DNA from: Paramyrothecium sp. XJ0827
Lineage: Eukaryota; Ascomycota; Sordariomycetes; Hypocreales; Stachybotryaceae
Direction: 5' to 3'
Assembly (NCBI GenBank): GCA_020881915.1
Contig: JAJFPB010000003.1
Location: 310,001 to 374,000, forward strand
DNA length: 64,000 nucleotides
Below are positions 10,515 through 22,144 of the stretch, one piece after another. The notes under the pieces are model-generated. The model searched no databases, was not told the DNA's origin, and saw only the letters and a list, made by a program, of their open reading frames with translations. The stretch's first letter is position 1, and each line of letters begins with the position of its first letter. Made by a program: the position numbers and the translations under genes.

Positions 10515-12850
10515 TGTGAATGACGGCGGTTGCACGACGACGACGACGACGACTGCGCCCGCCGCATTGCTTGGCGGAAGATGCCAATGCTTTATAACGA
10601 AGACTACCTGCAAGGACCTTCTACATTCGGCGAGCAAAAGATCCCCCAAACCAATTCGTTGATCAAAGGTTCTGACCGCAAATAGAAGGTTGGACCTGCA
10701 CAACTGACCTTTTGTAGTGCGCGGGTGGAGAATGGCAGGGTAACATTCCGAAAGGTGGACCGCTGCCACCCCAGCCCGGCTTGCACTTGCTGTATAATTG
10801 CACGACCCCTGCCGCCGTTGCCGAGAAGCCGAACAGTCCCACATGGCCCGCGCCCATCCCTGTGACTTGCGGGATGGCAGTGTGCGCAATTGCCCTTGGA
10901 TCAGGAGCCAGCCATTTCCGTGTGTAGAGGCGTGCAATACAGAGATGACTTGGTCAAAATTCCCAAGACATGCAATGAGCGGTGCGCATATCTCGCTCAT
11001 AAAGGTTGGAAGTACTGTCTACCAGATATCGTGGTTCTTTGCATGTAGGACATCCGGGTAGCCGTCCTTCAAAAGGACTCTGCCATTGATGCATACCCCT
11101 GCCTAGAACGGCACCTGGAATTACTGAGTCTGGGGTGTTCGGAATCCTTCCGGGGTCTCGACCTGGTAATCGATGGCGTATTAGTGTGATAGTGGCAAAG
11201 TAAGGTCATCGACCCAATTGATGAGATTGTAACTCAATCGCTTCAAAACATTTCATAATGCTAGAAGCCTTACGCCTCTAGGGAGGAAAAACAATGATGA
11301 TAAAAAAAAAAATAATCTTCAACTGCCCAAATTGCCTGTACACCCTGGCTTTCAAGACAGCTCGCCTCCAGAAGTCTTCTTACATTACAAGGCTTTTCAA
11401 ACTCGAAAGCCTGAACACTTCGATAATGAGCCACTGGAGGGGTCAGAAGAGACGTTCATCATGATGGTAATCTCAAGGGTCTACTCATTTCGCTCTCTCG
11501 TAAAAATCTCACAGCTTCTGAACCCTTAAACATGGGGTTCTTGTCGCATTTCAGCAAAGACTTTGTTTCCACCACATGAGTGCAGGGTTCAAGTGAGCCT
11601 CAGCTCCAAGTGAGCGGATACATGCAGCTGACAGATCGTCGGCTTGCATGGTCTTGCCAGGATCTTCCCCTGGTTCCACTTGGGATCAGAAAAATGCCTC
11701 CTGAGCCGCAACACTAATCAACTCAACACAATGCGGTTTCTAGTGCAGATGAGTACGCAGTGCTCGTCACATCAATGGCCTGTGGGTCAAACGGGCTTCT
11801 TTGCCTTGCTTTCGGGAACAGCTTCATATTTCATGTACGGTTGTGACAAGACAAGCCGCTTGCATGGAGCGGCCTGCATGGAATATCTCTATAATTTCCT
11901 TTTCATGGTTGCGGCTTCGGTGGATTTCAACGACTGATTCAATCCCTTTTGCATTATGTCCACGTTGCAGACGAGTTTGACGCTCCATGAAGCCGCCTAC
12001 TGAAACGACAATTGAGTAGCAACAATTTGACAGTCTTTGGGTGGCATTTAACAACTGATTGGCACAAAGACTGAACAAGCTGTAATGCGACCCTTGCATG
12101 GGTCTCCGAGCGGGGTAAGATCGGAACTAAATCCAGGTTCCATTTTATCACAAGGTCTTATTGACGCTTTGACGAGCACCCTGGGCAAAACATCGTTTCG
12201 TTGTTGACAGTATGTGGCCACGAATATGCCGCAAAAACTATCGATAAGTCACCTGCATTCATGACCCTTGGACTTCACATTTTTCTTAGTTGCCTTGAAA
12301 ATAGGAGGAAGCACAGCATGAAGTTTTGAATGGAAGCAGGCGAAATGATCGTTGGTGGGGAATTGTTTCCTGAATTCCTATGGAGGGAAGATATAGGCTG
12401 TGCTCTTTTTAATAGTACTTGCTTAGATGGAGATGTTGTGTTATGAAAACTACTTCCATTTCTTCGGTCTTGCCAACCCTGTAAGAGGTTCCATTTCTGC
12501 CTGCTACCAATCGGCGAAAATCTAATTGATAGCACTGAAATGGAGCATAAATACTACAAGGCCTACAAGCTATTGCGCCCAATACAAAGCAAACATATGC
12601 AATAAATCCATGCAACCTGGCATTGCTTGCAATTTATGTGCTTGCAAACACGACACAGCTTTGAAGTGCCGATGATGCTGGCCATTGGCCTCGAGAATGA
12701 GGCCCACATCTGCAACTTCTCTTCCAGAACTCTTGAGAGCTTAATTTGCAAGTGGTTTTCCCTGAAATGCTCCTCATGACACGTTGGTGCCTGTTTGCTT
12801 GGCATGATCATGTGCTACAGAGCCCCGTTTAGGCGCCAGCGGCTGAGCTG
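10515..12850. other. Intergenic region, 2.3 kb
   Basis: Holds the promoter of the subtilase at its left end. The remainder has only scattered short frames (all under 100 codons) with no motif I recognise, and an A-rich run at 11303-11312. No RNA gene seen. Confidence 0.5.
10591..10596 (-). promoter_or_regulatory. TATA box of the 884-aa subtilase
   Basis: TATAAA on the minus strand, about 77 nt upstream of the ATG at 10514, a usual distance for a fungal TATA element. A short GAC repeat (about 10536-10553) lies between it and the start codon, in the presumed 5' leader. Confidence 0.5.
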
Positions 12851-12857
12851 AAATCAA

Positions 12858-14722
12858 TTGCAGCAATTTCATTCGACGCCACTGTTTTGCTGCAGTTGCG
12901 GCGGTAAAGAAACCTGGCTCGTGCATTATTTCGCAAAAGCTGTTTGCAATCTCCTCACGCGCAACTCTCGGAGAAGCCAACTCGCCACTTTAGGTTCTAG
13001 CGACAGTCAAAGAAGCCTACTCTTGAGTCTCACTGCTCATTTAGAGCTCGTACAATCCCACCTCATTCAGAGGCTTACCAAGATGCTAACCGATCCTCCA
13101 ATCATCTGGAAATCCCACCAATTCCGAGCCTGCGCCGAGGTCGTAACATCGGAGACGGAAGCTCGCCTGTGGGATGCCGATAATCCTCAACTATACAATG
13201 ATACTTTGGACGATGCGGCCTTGAGAAAATATTTAGAAGACCTGGTTTGTCTCACATTATGAATCTATTCGTAGGTTAGAACATGACTAACCTATCAGTC
13301 CTCCTTTTGGGACATAAAGCGGACGGACGCCGACACTCCAATGTCACCAAGACTTGTTGTCTTGTAAGAATGATCTGTACCAAGCCAATCTTAGTAGTTA
13401 ACAGATCTCAGAACCGTTCCGATCGACGAGACTAGATATCAGTCGAAAGCGATGCGCCCTATCAGTATCCAGCGAGACACTCTATTATCCGTTATGCGTT
13501 TCTTAGGAGTCGGTGCTCGAGCTTCCAACAGCTTCTGGAACAGCATACTGCCAACCGTGTACTCCTATACGCAATTTGACGATGGGCAAGATAATCCAAC
13601 ATCCATGAGTTTGTACATCCTTGAAGAAGGGAACTGGGGCTTTGCTAATTCTTAAGCTCTTCTTTTCCGTTGTCCACGATTGAGTAACACGGTTATTGGC
13701 GTCATTCGAGTTCACTTCCAAACAAGAAACTGCTTTGCATTCATTGCCACCAGTCTGTCCAGGGACACAGATGATATCATGGGAAGCTGTGAAGAACACA
13801 TAGATTTACTCCGGAAACACCCGCTGTATCTATTGTCATTCATCTTCGATTACCGCTTCCTGCGTTGGACAGATTGGTATGCGAGCCTTTGGAAAACCCT
13901 CGTCGAAATCGAGACAGCCACCAACATGACGCACCCACTATGGCGCTTGCAGGAGGTGGACCTGAAGCGGCACGATTTCCTCTCAAACTCGGATCAGCTC
14001 CTCAGCCAACTGCATGCAATACATCTGGAGTTTTGTCACAGCAGTACCGTCATCTCCTTTGCACTCAAGTTCGGAGCATTCTGCTCGGCAGCACTAGCTG
14101 AGGCAGAACAAGGTCGCGCGCGTCTTGATTGTCAACTGCTGTCGGCAAGAGATTACCATGCGCTCAATGAGTGTTTCGTTGCGACGTTGGCCCGGTGCGA
14201 TTCGATGAAGGATCGCTTAAATGAGTTGAGCAATCGCTTGCATAGCCAAATCAATGTCGTACGTTTTCAATAAGCCACCCGCTGAGCCTTGCATGACTGA
14301 TCATCTAGACGTTCAACCTGATTGCGCAGAGGGACAGTAAAATCAATTTTACGATCGCAAAGCTCCAAATTCACGACAGCCGGACAGTCAAGGCTATTGG
14401 AGTTCTGACCTTGGTGTTTCTTCCTGCTACCTTTCTCGCAGTAAGTAATTGCTCCTCTCATATTAGCTTGTTTGCCAGTGGAAATAACAGCGCAACATAG
14501 ACATTGTGGAGCACGAATTTGATTGATCTCAGTGGCGAAGGAAATTGGCAAGTTTTCTTGGTTGTGGTAATTGTGCTGACATTCATCGTTTTGGCTTGCT
14601 GGCTCTTGTATGGATTCATTTCGAGAAGAAGGGAGGAAAAGCGTTGGCCTCGTCAAGCTGGGATAGATAGTCTGCCCCTGCTTCCCAATGTCCAAACTCG
14701 CAAGGACTTGGGATTTGCGTGA
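12858..14722 (+). pseudogene. CorA-like membrane protein with one in-frame stop
   Basis: Exons ...-13244, 13299-13363, 13412-14258, 14309-14440 and 14501-14722 join in frame across four GT...AG introns (54, 48, 50 and 60 nt). The C-terminus has two adjacent membrane helices, one in VKAIGVLTLVFLPATFLA and one in the segment after NWQVF, preceded by a coiled-coil-like stretch (FNLIAQRDSKINFTIAKLQ). This is the layout of the fungal CorA-like (Mg2+ transporter superfamily) proteins; a canonical GMN motif is not visible. The reading frame is interrupted by a single TAA at 13653-13655, and no GT donor lies where an intron could remove it without deleting a segment I recall as conserved in this family. 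The 5' end is uncertain: the frame opens at 12852, and the first in-frame ATG is at 13082, so an upstream exon may be missing. The gene is dead, or the stop is a sequence error. Confidence 0.65.
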
Positions 14723-15386
14723 ATGCCTTATTCTTCGCACAATGAAAGATTGCCCGTTTATTACCAGGGAAACTTTCAATAGATTTATGGCTGTAGGCAG
14801 ATTGCCAAGGCGTCGGACTTCATAGCATTGTTCAGCTATAATCTGACTGTACGATCATTTACAATTTTAGTCTTCATTCTCCTTATTTCACGGCACTAAG
14901 GAACCAATCGACTTCAATGTTTAGCAGCGGTTTACTAGTGGGAAGTTGACCAGCGGTTCGGGCTCGTAAAAGCAGGTTTAAGACTTCAATGGCAAATATA
15001 ATCCAATATTGGTGTGCCTCGATCATGATTTTACAGTTCAAGCGTGGCATTGCCTATTCATGGCATCTCCTAGATGGCCGCCTACTTCAGCCACCTCAGA
15101 TTTCTGGATGGCAAAGGTGTGGTTAATTGTGGAATCTGCAATGCACAACCAACATACGGCTATGAACACGCTCGCAAGGCTAGCTGTTGCATGGGGAGAA
15201 GAAGACGTATCAATGGCAACAAGGGCGTGTCCCCCAAATTCGCAGCGTGCTGCTTTCGAGTCATCCCTTACGGTTCATTAATCCCTGGTTGCTAGTCTCA
15301 AGTGCAGGACAAGATCAATTTCAAATTAAACTGAACAATAGATGCGAATCAGTTCTGAATAAGCGCCATAGAAGGAGGTTTCTGCC
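14723..15386. other. Intergenic, convergent 3' ends
   Basis: The CorA-like gene and the IDO/PrnB-like gene end toward each other here. Open frames at 15009-15432 are short and overlap each other; I see no supported gene. Confidence 0.5.
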
Positions 15387-16962
15387 TCAGAATGTCTGCA
15401 ACAATCTTCCAACCATGAATCCATCCAGATAATCCAAGCTTTGCTCCAAATCAGATTTTAATAGGGACTTTCCCGCTGTCATGGGCAATCTCTCTGGTGC
15501 CGGTTGGGACAGATATGTTTTTGCCCTTGCCCTGTGCGCTGATCGAAAGATCTGATACCATTTCAGCAGATAGTCAAACTTCATGACAGATGTTGATACT
15601 CACTCGAAGGCGCTTCATAATCTCCTTGAACTCGATGCTAATTTTGACATCGCTTGCGGTGACACCGAGCTTTCTCCGAAAACAATGTTTTTCCAATAAT
15701 TCACACAACTCACGCTGCCTCCACGGCACATTGCGTTTGCGAGTCTCTTCGTCCAGATATCTATGAAGCCCACAGAACGCATCAAGAGCTTGAAAGAGCA
15801 GTGCCTGGTTCCCGCTTAACCCGTCAAACTTGACCCAGTGACCATCAGTCTCGTCCATGTAGCCAACTCCCCACGCGTAGAAACCTTGCACATAGGATAG
15901 CCAGGCGCTCGGAGCAATTTCTTGGGCATGGACTCTGTCGTAGTAGCTACTGAGAACGTGGCGAAGCTGACTTGTGATTTGGCGCATGTGAAAGAGGCAT
16001 GTAGCCCTATCTGCCAGCTCAAAGCTGATGATGGCCTTCACCATGTACCAATAAATTGGTAGCGCCTGTATGATATCAGTAAATATTGGACTGAAGCTAT
16101 GTGACGGGTTATCTGGCGTTCGCCACGAAGACCTACTGATTTCTCGACCTCGAGAAACACTCTAGCGAAAGTTTCTTCGGAAGACACGATGGTGTCTGAC
16201 AGCCCGGCGTTGATCTTATGTATGTATATCCCATCAGAGTCGAAGTTGAGGACAATGTTGCTCATATTGTTGCCGCTCTGTGAATTACAACCAAAATGGC
16301 GTTGCATATATCTCCAGGGTTCGACAAGTTGGATAGGAAGGTCGATAGCCACTTCGCGCTGGGCAACTTTGACGACGGGTATAGTTGACCATCTTTAGAA
16401 CCATGTTAGATCTGAGTCGCGTGCCGTGGTAAGCTGGGTTATTTTACCTGTAAGCATGCCGGCACATTGCAATGCAGCAGTAGAATGCATTGTACACATC
16501 TTTCGGGAAGATATCGCAGCGGCCTGCATCCGCTGCCTCGAGGAGATCTTTCACTGAGGCCAAATCGACGGACTCGTCTAGTAGCTTCCGGAATGCCTTA
16601 CGAAACGCACGTATGCGGAGACTGTTCACACTATCATCTTGGGATGCGTGTGCAGAAGCCAAGCGTGGGGATAACTGAAGGTATATCTCCTTGTACGGCC
16701 GGAGCGCTTTTGGCCACAAGAGATGGCAGTGATCGGCGCGAGGAGGCCAGGCCCCCGCTCCATCATGTTGAATGAGATCGACAAGTGCTGCAGCCGTTTC
16801 ATGCCGACTTGCCAGTTGTGTCAAGTCCTGGACAGTCTGCTGACTCAGAGTTGACGTGGAAAACTTTTGCGTATTAAACCACTCGTGCTGTAACGAGATG
16901 ATGAAGTATACCGCGAGTCCAAGGGCTGGTAGGACGATGAGGAAAGCTGTGTTATCTACCAT
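15387..16962 (-). CDS. Membrane-anchored IDO/PrnB-superfamily-like protein
   Basis: Four exons, 16962-16448, 16392-16137, 16065-15604 and 15551-15387, join in frame to 465 aa with introns of 55, 71 and 52 nt. The N-terminus has one hydrophobic helix (about residues 5-22), suggesting a membrane anchor with the bulk on one side. The body has runs I associate with fungal proteins of the indoleamine 2,3-dioxygenase/PrnB (DUF1864) superfamily: DGAGAWPPRADH, DVYNAFYCCIAMCRHAYRW, KFDGLSGNQALLFQALDAF and, near the end, SQPAPERLPMTAGKS. Members of that superfamily bind heme and act on indoles; the assignment here is from memory and needs a profile search. The start at 16962 is preferred over the upstream Met at 17073 because it begins directly before the hydrophobic helix. 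The three splice junctions restore continuous conserved-looking sequence, so the gene appears intact. Confidence 0.7.
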
Positions 16963-18407
16963 GTTAAGGCAATTTAATGTCAACGGAGAGGAACTGCGCA
17001 TAGGATAAGGCCACGTTTGAGTAGATGTATTCATAGATTTACATCTTGTTAAATGCTCGTGCGCACGTTTCATTACGTCTCACATCCTCCCCCTGCGTCA
17101 ATTTTTGCACGACTGTCCGTTAATGGAAATCCAGCCCTGCCAACAATTGCTTCTTATCGATCCTAATGGAGCGAAGTGCCGTGCACCCTTCCTGGATCGG
17201 TCAGGTTGCATGGATTTAGCCAGCTTTTGTGGCACAGCTGAGGGACTTTTGACAGGGAGTAATGGGAATGCAATCTCGTGATCAGTGAAATGGTGTCAAT
17301 TTGTGATGCATAAAGTTCTAGAGGGGTACAATGCGCTGTCCAAGAGTTCTCCGGTGTTTTGTTAAAGGTAGGGACCAACAACAGTGTACAACCGTGAACT
17401 CTCGGGGTACCTGGAGCTGAATCATATTAGATCAATGGGCTGCTCGCTCACCTGCCCCCGTCAGCCAATTAAACCGTTCTCATGTGAACAGCCACTTGAA
17501 AATGAATGGAACACGAGCGGTAGGGCAGATTTTGACCCCGATGATGTATCTGTGACTTTCTTGGTCTGAGCAGAAAGCCTCGGCAGCACGACAAGTCATG
17601 ACATCCGCCCATTTTCGCGCATTCTGTGATCTAGTTATCACACAATTCTTCCTCGCGACACAGATATCGTGCCTTTTCTCTTCCTAGCTTTCATTGCCTC
17701 TATGTACCATCCTCCACATCTTTTACTTGGCTGTGTTCTTTTCATTTCCCAGGGCTAGATCAACAAGAAAGAGCCTACTCTGGCCCATCTCTGCTTCTGC
17801 GCTTTGGGGCCCAGCGCCCACAGGAGTTGATCTATCAGAGACTCAAGATGGTAACATCATTGGCTTAGTTGTCACGAGTCTAGTAATCGGGCCGCTTCTG
17901 TCTCCTTACGGCTGTATGTCCACATGGTAAAAGGACCAACATCTGCCAACGCCTCTATATCGTCCTCGTGGCAATAGTAGGTAAACGATAAATATCGCGC
18001 AACACAATCTCATGAGGAGAATGAGCAGGAAGCACCGGAAGAGGCATGAGGTGATAAAAAATCACGTGAAGCAACATGCCCCGATTGTGTCCGTTGTGAG
18101 GTTTCTCGAGGTACTCCTAGCTGATGTTCTGCGTATTTCTGGCCTACTTGCTGCAGTTTGTCCCGTAATCACGCAGTTTCAGTGTCTTATATCCCATGTC
18201 TAGACCAATTGGCCGATTTCTTTTTTATTGATGAACTTGTAAGTCAAGGCACAATAACTTGTCGAATCATGAAAGAAGAACACCGCATGACCTTGGTTGT
18301 GACGTGGATCGCGAGTAGTGAGTCCTACAAAGTAGGTGAGGAGTCTCTGTAGGGCGAATCTTATATCTTACAAACTAGTCTCAGGCTTCGTAGTCTTGTT
18401 GGAATTA
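16963..18407. other. Intergenic region, 1.4 kb
   Basis: Promoter side of the IDO/PrnB-like gene and 3' side of the lactone oxidase. Only frames under 80 codons; nothing recognisable. Confidence 0.5.
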
Positions 18408-20088
18408 TTAGACTTCTTCAAACATGAGTCGCGGCTTGTTTGGGCCCAAAACGTGTTTTCGATGCCAAGCACCCACAAATAGCCCATCTGGGTCGACCTC
18501 ATCACGAACATTCTGCCACCGCACAAGGTCTTCCCCATACCAGTCCGCAAGCTCGCCATAAGTCGCATCAAAATTCTTTGCCCAGTGCGGCTTACCACCC
18601 AGATCACGCATGAGCCACTCAAAGGCCTCGTACCACCGTTTCATCTGCGGAGGTTCTAGGTCGTATGGTCGGTACAATGTAGCGTTCATGTTTAGTGTTG
18701 GCCCGTTCCTGATCGTGCTGTCAAGCCATGGCCTGTTTTGTTTCGTGTCGCTTGTGTGAACGTTTGAGTCACAAACTCGCACCTCAATCGGTGAATGGAC
18801 ATAAATCCCCTCAGACGAAAAGGGGATGCCGTGTTGCACGTAGCCTTTATCGCCTGGTTCCAGGTTATTAAGCCACGAACCTAGCCTTGCAAGTGCCTCC
18901 GGCCCCTTGTGTAATGGAATGGCCCATTCTGTGACGTATTGGCTGAACAAGCAGTTCATCCAGAGTGCCTTGTCCATGGGCTGACAGCCACTGGAAGTTG
19001 ACCCATTCTTGAATCCGTACTGCATGCCGAATACGAACCTGGGGCAAATTATCAGCCATAGTATCTGAAACGAGAAATCGCTCAAACTCACCACTCAACC
19101 CAAGGAGTTATGGAAGGCATTAGTCGAGCAAGCCAGAGAAGATTGCGGTAGATGTGGTAGCCGAGCGGACCGTCGTAGTATCCTGCTTGAGGCTCGAAAT
19201 GGACTTCTCGACCCAGCTTCAAATCTTGTCGGGTGACCGTGTCACCTTTCCAAACAACCGCTCGTTGCGTGTAAGGCAGCCACCAGACTCGAACAAAATC
19301 ATTGTCAGTCCAAAGCTTGTTTTGGGTCTGCCAGGCCGACAGCATGGACGCCTCAGATTGGATTGTCTGGGACCACTTGATGCTGAAAGCCGGAACGGCT
19401 CGAAATGTTATCTCTGTGATGATGCCGAGGGCTCCAAGGGACAGCAGGGCGCCACGAAACAGATCCGACCTTTCGTGTGCAGAGCATGACACTGTTGTCC
19501 CGCTGGCGAGGGTAATCTTGATGGCTTCAATGGCTTCAGATATCAGTCCGTGCTTGAGTGTACTCCCGCGAGTTCCTGTGCTAATGACACCGGCCATGCT
19601 TTGCTCATTTATACTACCGAGCACTGGGAATGAGAGGTGGTGCTTCCTGAGCTCTTCTGTGAGCTGCCACAAGCGGATGCCGGCCTGCATCACGACAAGA
19701 CCGCTGTTTTCTGCCTTTTCGTAAGCCTGTGTATGGCATTTCGGCTACCAAACGCAACCCCACCAGGGCCTTGATCGAACATACCATCAACAGAAAGTAC
19801 TTTTTTGAAATTGTCCAGGTTGATGAGCCAACTTCTCGTGCAGGTAAGACTTGACGGCGAGTGACCGCAACCCACTGTAGTAATTCGTCGACGGCATTGG
19901 CGGGCAAGTCTGACAATCTTTTCTACTTCCTCTTGAGATTGCGGTTGTATGTACAGCTCGGGTAACGATGAGAAGGTTCTCGCCCAGGTGGCGTGCATAT
20001 GCCCAGGCTTGGCTCTGAAAGGGACTCCATCATTGGAAGCTGCTTCAATAATTTGCCGCACTCGACTGTCCACTTGTGGAGTTGCCAT
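18408..20088 (-). CDS. ALO1: D-arabinono-1,4-lactone oxidase
   Basis: Three exons, 20088-19785, 19710-19092 and 19038-18408, join in frame to 517 aa, close to the 526 aa of yeast Alo1. The enzyme oxidises D-arabinono-1,4-lactone to D-erythroascorbate, the fungal ascorbate analogue, passing electrons to O2; in yeast it sits on the mitochondrial outer membrane. The FAD-binding domain occupies about residues 25-190, with the VGCGHSPSS motif (72-80, His76) where VAO-family aldonolactone oxidases bind flavin. The C-terminal HWAKN motif (459-463), typical of aldonolactone oxidoreductases, is present. The first intron (19784-19711) uses the acceptor just before AAAACAGCGG; another AG nine nt upstream would break the frame. 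The ATG at 20088 is preferred to one at 20109 because it aligns with my memory of family starts. It lies head to head with the Ara2-type gene at 20903. Confidence 0.9.
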
Positions 20089-20238
20089 GCCCAAACAGCG
20101 TGGGAACAATGTGGTATGGGACTACTGGTGATGCTTGTGAGGCAAAGGGAATGAAGTTTTGGGATCAAGGGACTGCCAGCAAATACCAGTCATTGGCTAC
20201 ACTATACATCAGAACAGCCGAAAGGTGAATGGCCCGCC

Positions 20239-20895
20239 TTAAGTGTGTTGGGTCATGGCCGCTTCCACGAGCTTTCCTGCGGCAAATTCGGGACGGAAGA
20301 GGCTAACACAGACCATCTGGCCGTCGCGGCTTGTGCCGAAAATACCTGGGACGTAGCAATTAGACGACGACATTGGCCCAGAGCTCGGTGCTTGTTTGGC
20401 GGGGCGGGTTTCATTTCTCTGACTCATTGGGGGCGTCCCTCTAGTACGTGTCCACTGACGCGTGCGTCGAAAATGGTGCGGCCTTTGAGGCTAGACTTTC
20501 TTGAGGACTAGTGGCGAAGTCCGAGATGACGATTTGGAATGGTGTTGTGTCTTCGCCCGAGATCTCGGGTCGCAACGGATCGAACCATGGACCGTTCTTG
20601 CAACGATCCACGGGTTTGGGAATGATGAAGGTATGGCGCCTCGTTGTCGCAGTATCAGACAAGTCTCATAATAACGAAGACGTCTTCGACTCTCAGGGTC
20701 TCGGCTCGTCGACGAGTGCAAAGTTCGCGTCATTGATGTGGAGCCGGAGGCTTGCGCTAGCATCGCGTGCTCGGCATTAAAAAATCTGGTACCTCCTCGA
20801 TAAGAGGCTTGGTGCCCTTCGTGAGCGTTAGATCTACTGAAATACTTGTGACTTCGACAATCGAGAAATTCTCTACTGCCGGCACATCTTGAAAG
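20239..20895 (-). pseudogene. Degraded fragment of unknown gene between ALO1-like and ARA2-like genes
   Basis: On the minus strand, three successive stretches of protein-like composition lie in different frames: one at about 20880-20775 (including VENFSIVEVTSISVDLTLT), one at about 20765-20705 (LRLHINDANFALVDEPRP), and one at about 20660-20441 (RRHTFIIPKPVDRCKNGPWF), followed by an open piece to 20239 with an intact-looking end (GIFGTSRDGQMVCVSLFRP). They do not join through recognisable introns. A continuous 169-codon frame across the same bases is Arg/Ser-rich and looks like a shadow. I do not recognise the family. Its presence in the divergent promoter of two linked genes is odd. Confidence 0.35.
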
Positions 20896-20902
20896 CTTCG
20901 AC

Positions 20903-22144
20903 ATGGAGTCAGCGGTTCTCACGCACTCGAGTGCCCTCCCAAGGCCAGCGATATCCTCACTCATCCCCCCCCTGGTTCTGGGTACCGCCACTTTCAACAT
21001 TCAGCATGTGAAAGACCCTCTCAAGATGCCATACCGCCAGATTGTCTCCCGGTCGCTGGAGCTCGGCGTCAATGGTTTCGACACCTCACCATACTACGGG
21101 CCTTCCGAGTCTCTTCTAGGAGACGCACTGGCTGCCCATGTCGCCGCACATGGCACCTCCCGCGAGTCTTACGTTCTCATCACCAAGGCGGGACGCATCG
21201 GGCCCAAGACGTTTGACTACTCTCCTACGCAAATACGCCACTCTGTTCTCCGATCTCTCAAGCGCCTTCACACCTCGTACCTTGATCTTGTGTACCTACA
21301 TGACGTCGAGTTTGTGACGCCTGACGAAGTCCTGGAAGCCTTGCAAATGCTGCGGCAACTGCAGGCTGAAGGACATATTCGTTATGTGGGAATAAGCGGG
21401 TTCCCGGTAGACGTTCTGTGCAGTCTCTCCGAGCTTGTTTTGGCCGAGACCGGAATTGCTCTAGATGCTGTATTGAGCTACGGCCAGTTCACTATCCAAA
21501 ACCCTCATCTTGGCCTGACCGACTGCAACGAGACTGCGCTGAGTCGAAGTCCACTTGAAAGATTCAAAGAGGCCGGTGTCAAAGTCGTATCAAATGCCAG
21601 TATGCTCGGCATGGGACTGCTCACCCAAACCGGACTCCCAATCGGAGAAGAACCCGACAAGGCCGATGGGCGCGGTGCTCTGATAGCAAAGTGGCATCCG
21701 TCGCCACCTGGTCTCCGTTTAGCATGTCGGCGACTTGCTGCCATTGCAGAAGCCGAAGGCTATCGCCTAGAGGATGTCGCCCTGCGCTGGTCAATGGAGA
21801 ACTATGCTCGCATCGGCGCAGACGCGGGCGTAGGCGTAGAACTACCGGGGAGCCGCGAACTCACGGTTGGTGCTAACGTTATGGGCGTTACTACGATCGC
21901 CGAGCTGGAGAAGACTGTTGAGCTGTGGGACCAAATCGTTCAGACACAGAGGTCGTCGGGGCTTCGGATAGGGCCCCTTTCTGCCGGAGAGGGAGAGATT
22001 GACCGGCTGGTCCGGGAAAAGATGTGGCCTGCTTTGGCAGAATGGAAGGGTTATTCTTGGGCAAGTCCAGAGCCTGGTTTCAAGAATGAGAGACATTTGC
22101 ATGCGGTGGATGGCTGGAGTGCAGTCAAGGAGATCAAGTTGTAA
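20903..22144 (+). CDS. ARA2: D-arabinose 1-dehydrogenase (aldo/keto reductase, Ara2-type)
   Basis: Single-exon 413-aa aldo/keto reductase. The catalytic tetrad is visible: Asp60, Tyr65 (FDTSPYYG), Lys95 (LITKAGR) and His133 (VYLHDVEF). The sequence PPLVLGTATFNIQ near the start and the PYYGPSESLLGDAL block match, in my memory, the D-arabinose dehydrogenase group (yeast Ara2, NAD-dependent), which oxidises D-arabinose to D-arabinono-1,4-lactone. That product is the substrate of the lactone oxidase encoded divergently at 18408-20088. At 413 aa it is longer than the 335-aa yeast enzyme, with extra sequence mainly at the C-terminus (residues 355-413). It is probably cytosolic, with no signal or membrane helix. 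L-galactose dehydrogenase is the main alternative name for this subfamily. Confidence 0.85.
   Translation: MESAVLTHSSALPRPAISSLIPPLVLGTATFNIQHVKDPLKMPYRQIVSRSLELGVNGFDTSPYYGPSESLLGDALAAHVAAHGTSRESYVLITKAGRIGPKTFDYSPTQIRHSVLRSLKRLHTSYLDLVYLHDVEFVTPDEVLEALQMLRQLQAEGHIRYVGISGFPVDVLCSLSELVLAETGIALDAVLSYGQFTIQNPHLGLTDCNETALSRSPLERFKEAGVKVVSNASMLGMGLLTQTGLPIGEEPDKADGRGALIAKWHPSPPGLRLACRRLAAIAEAEGYRLEDVALRWSMENYARIGADAGVGVELPGSRELTVGANVMGVTTIAELEKTVELWDQIVQTQRSSGLRIGPLSAGEGEIDRLVREKMWPALAEWKGYSWASPEPGFKNERHLHAVDGWSAVKEIKL

Noticed and set aside
19711..19784. Frameshift at the first intron of the lactone oxidase gene
   Set aside because: An acceptor nine nt further downstream of the obvious CACAG/GCAG choices (before AAAACAGCGG) restores the frame and the expected sequence, so no lesion is needed.
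20575..20590. GGTTCGA-like B box of a tRNA on the minus strand
   Set aside because: The last two B-box bases do not match, no A box or cloverleaf was found, and the bases belong to a coding-like stretch.
20491..21000. Minus-strand open frame of 169 codons
   Set aside because: Arg/Ser-rich, overlaps the start of the Ara2-type gene, and the other two frames show more protein-like sequence over the same bases.
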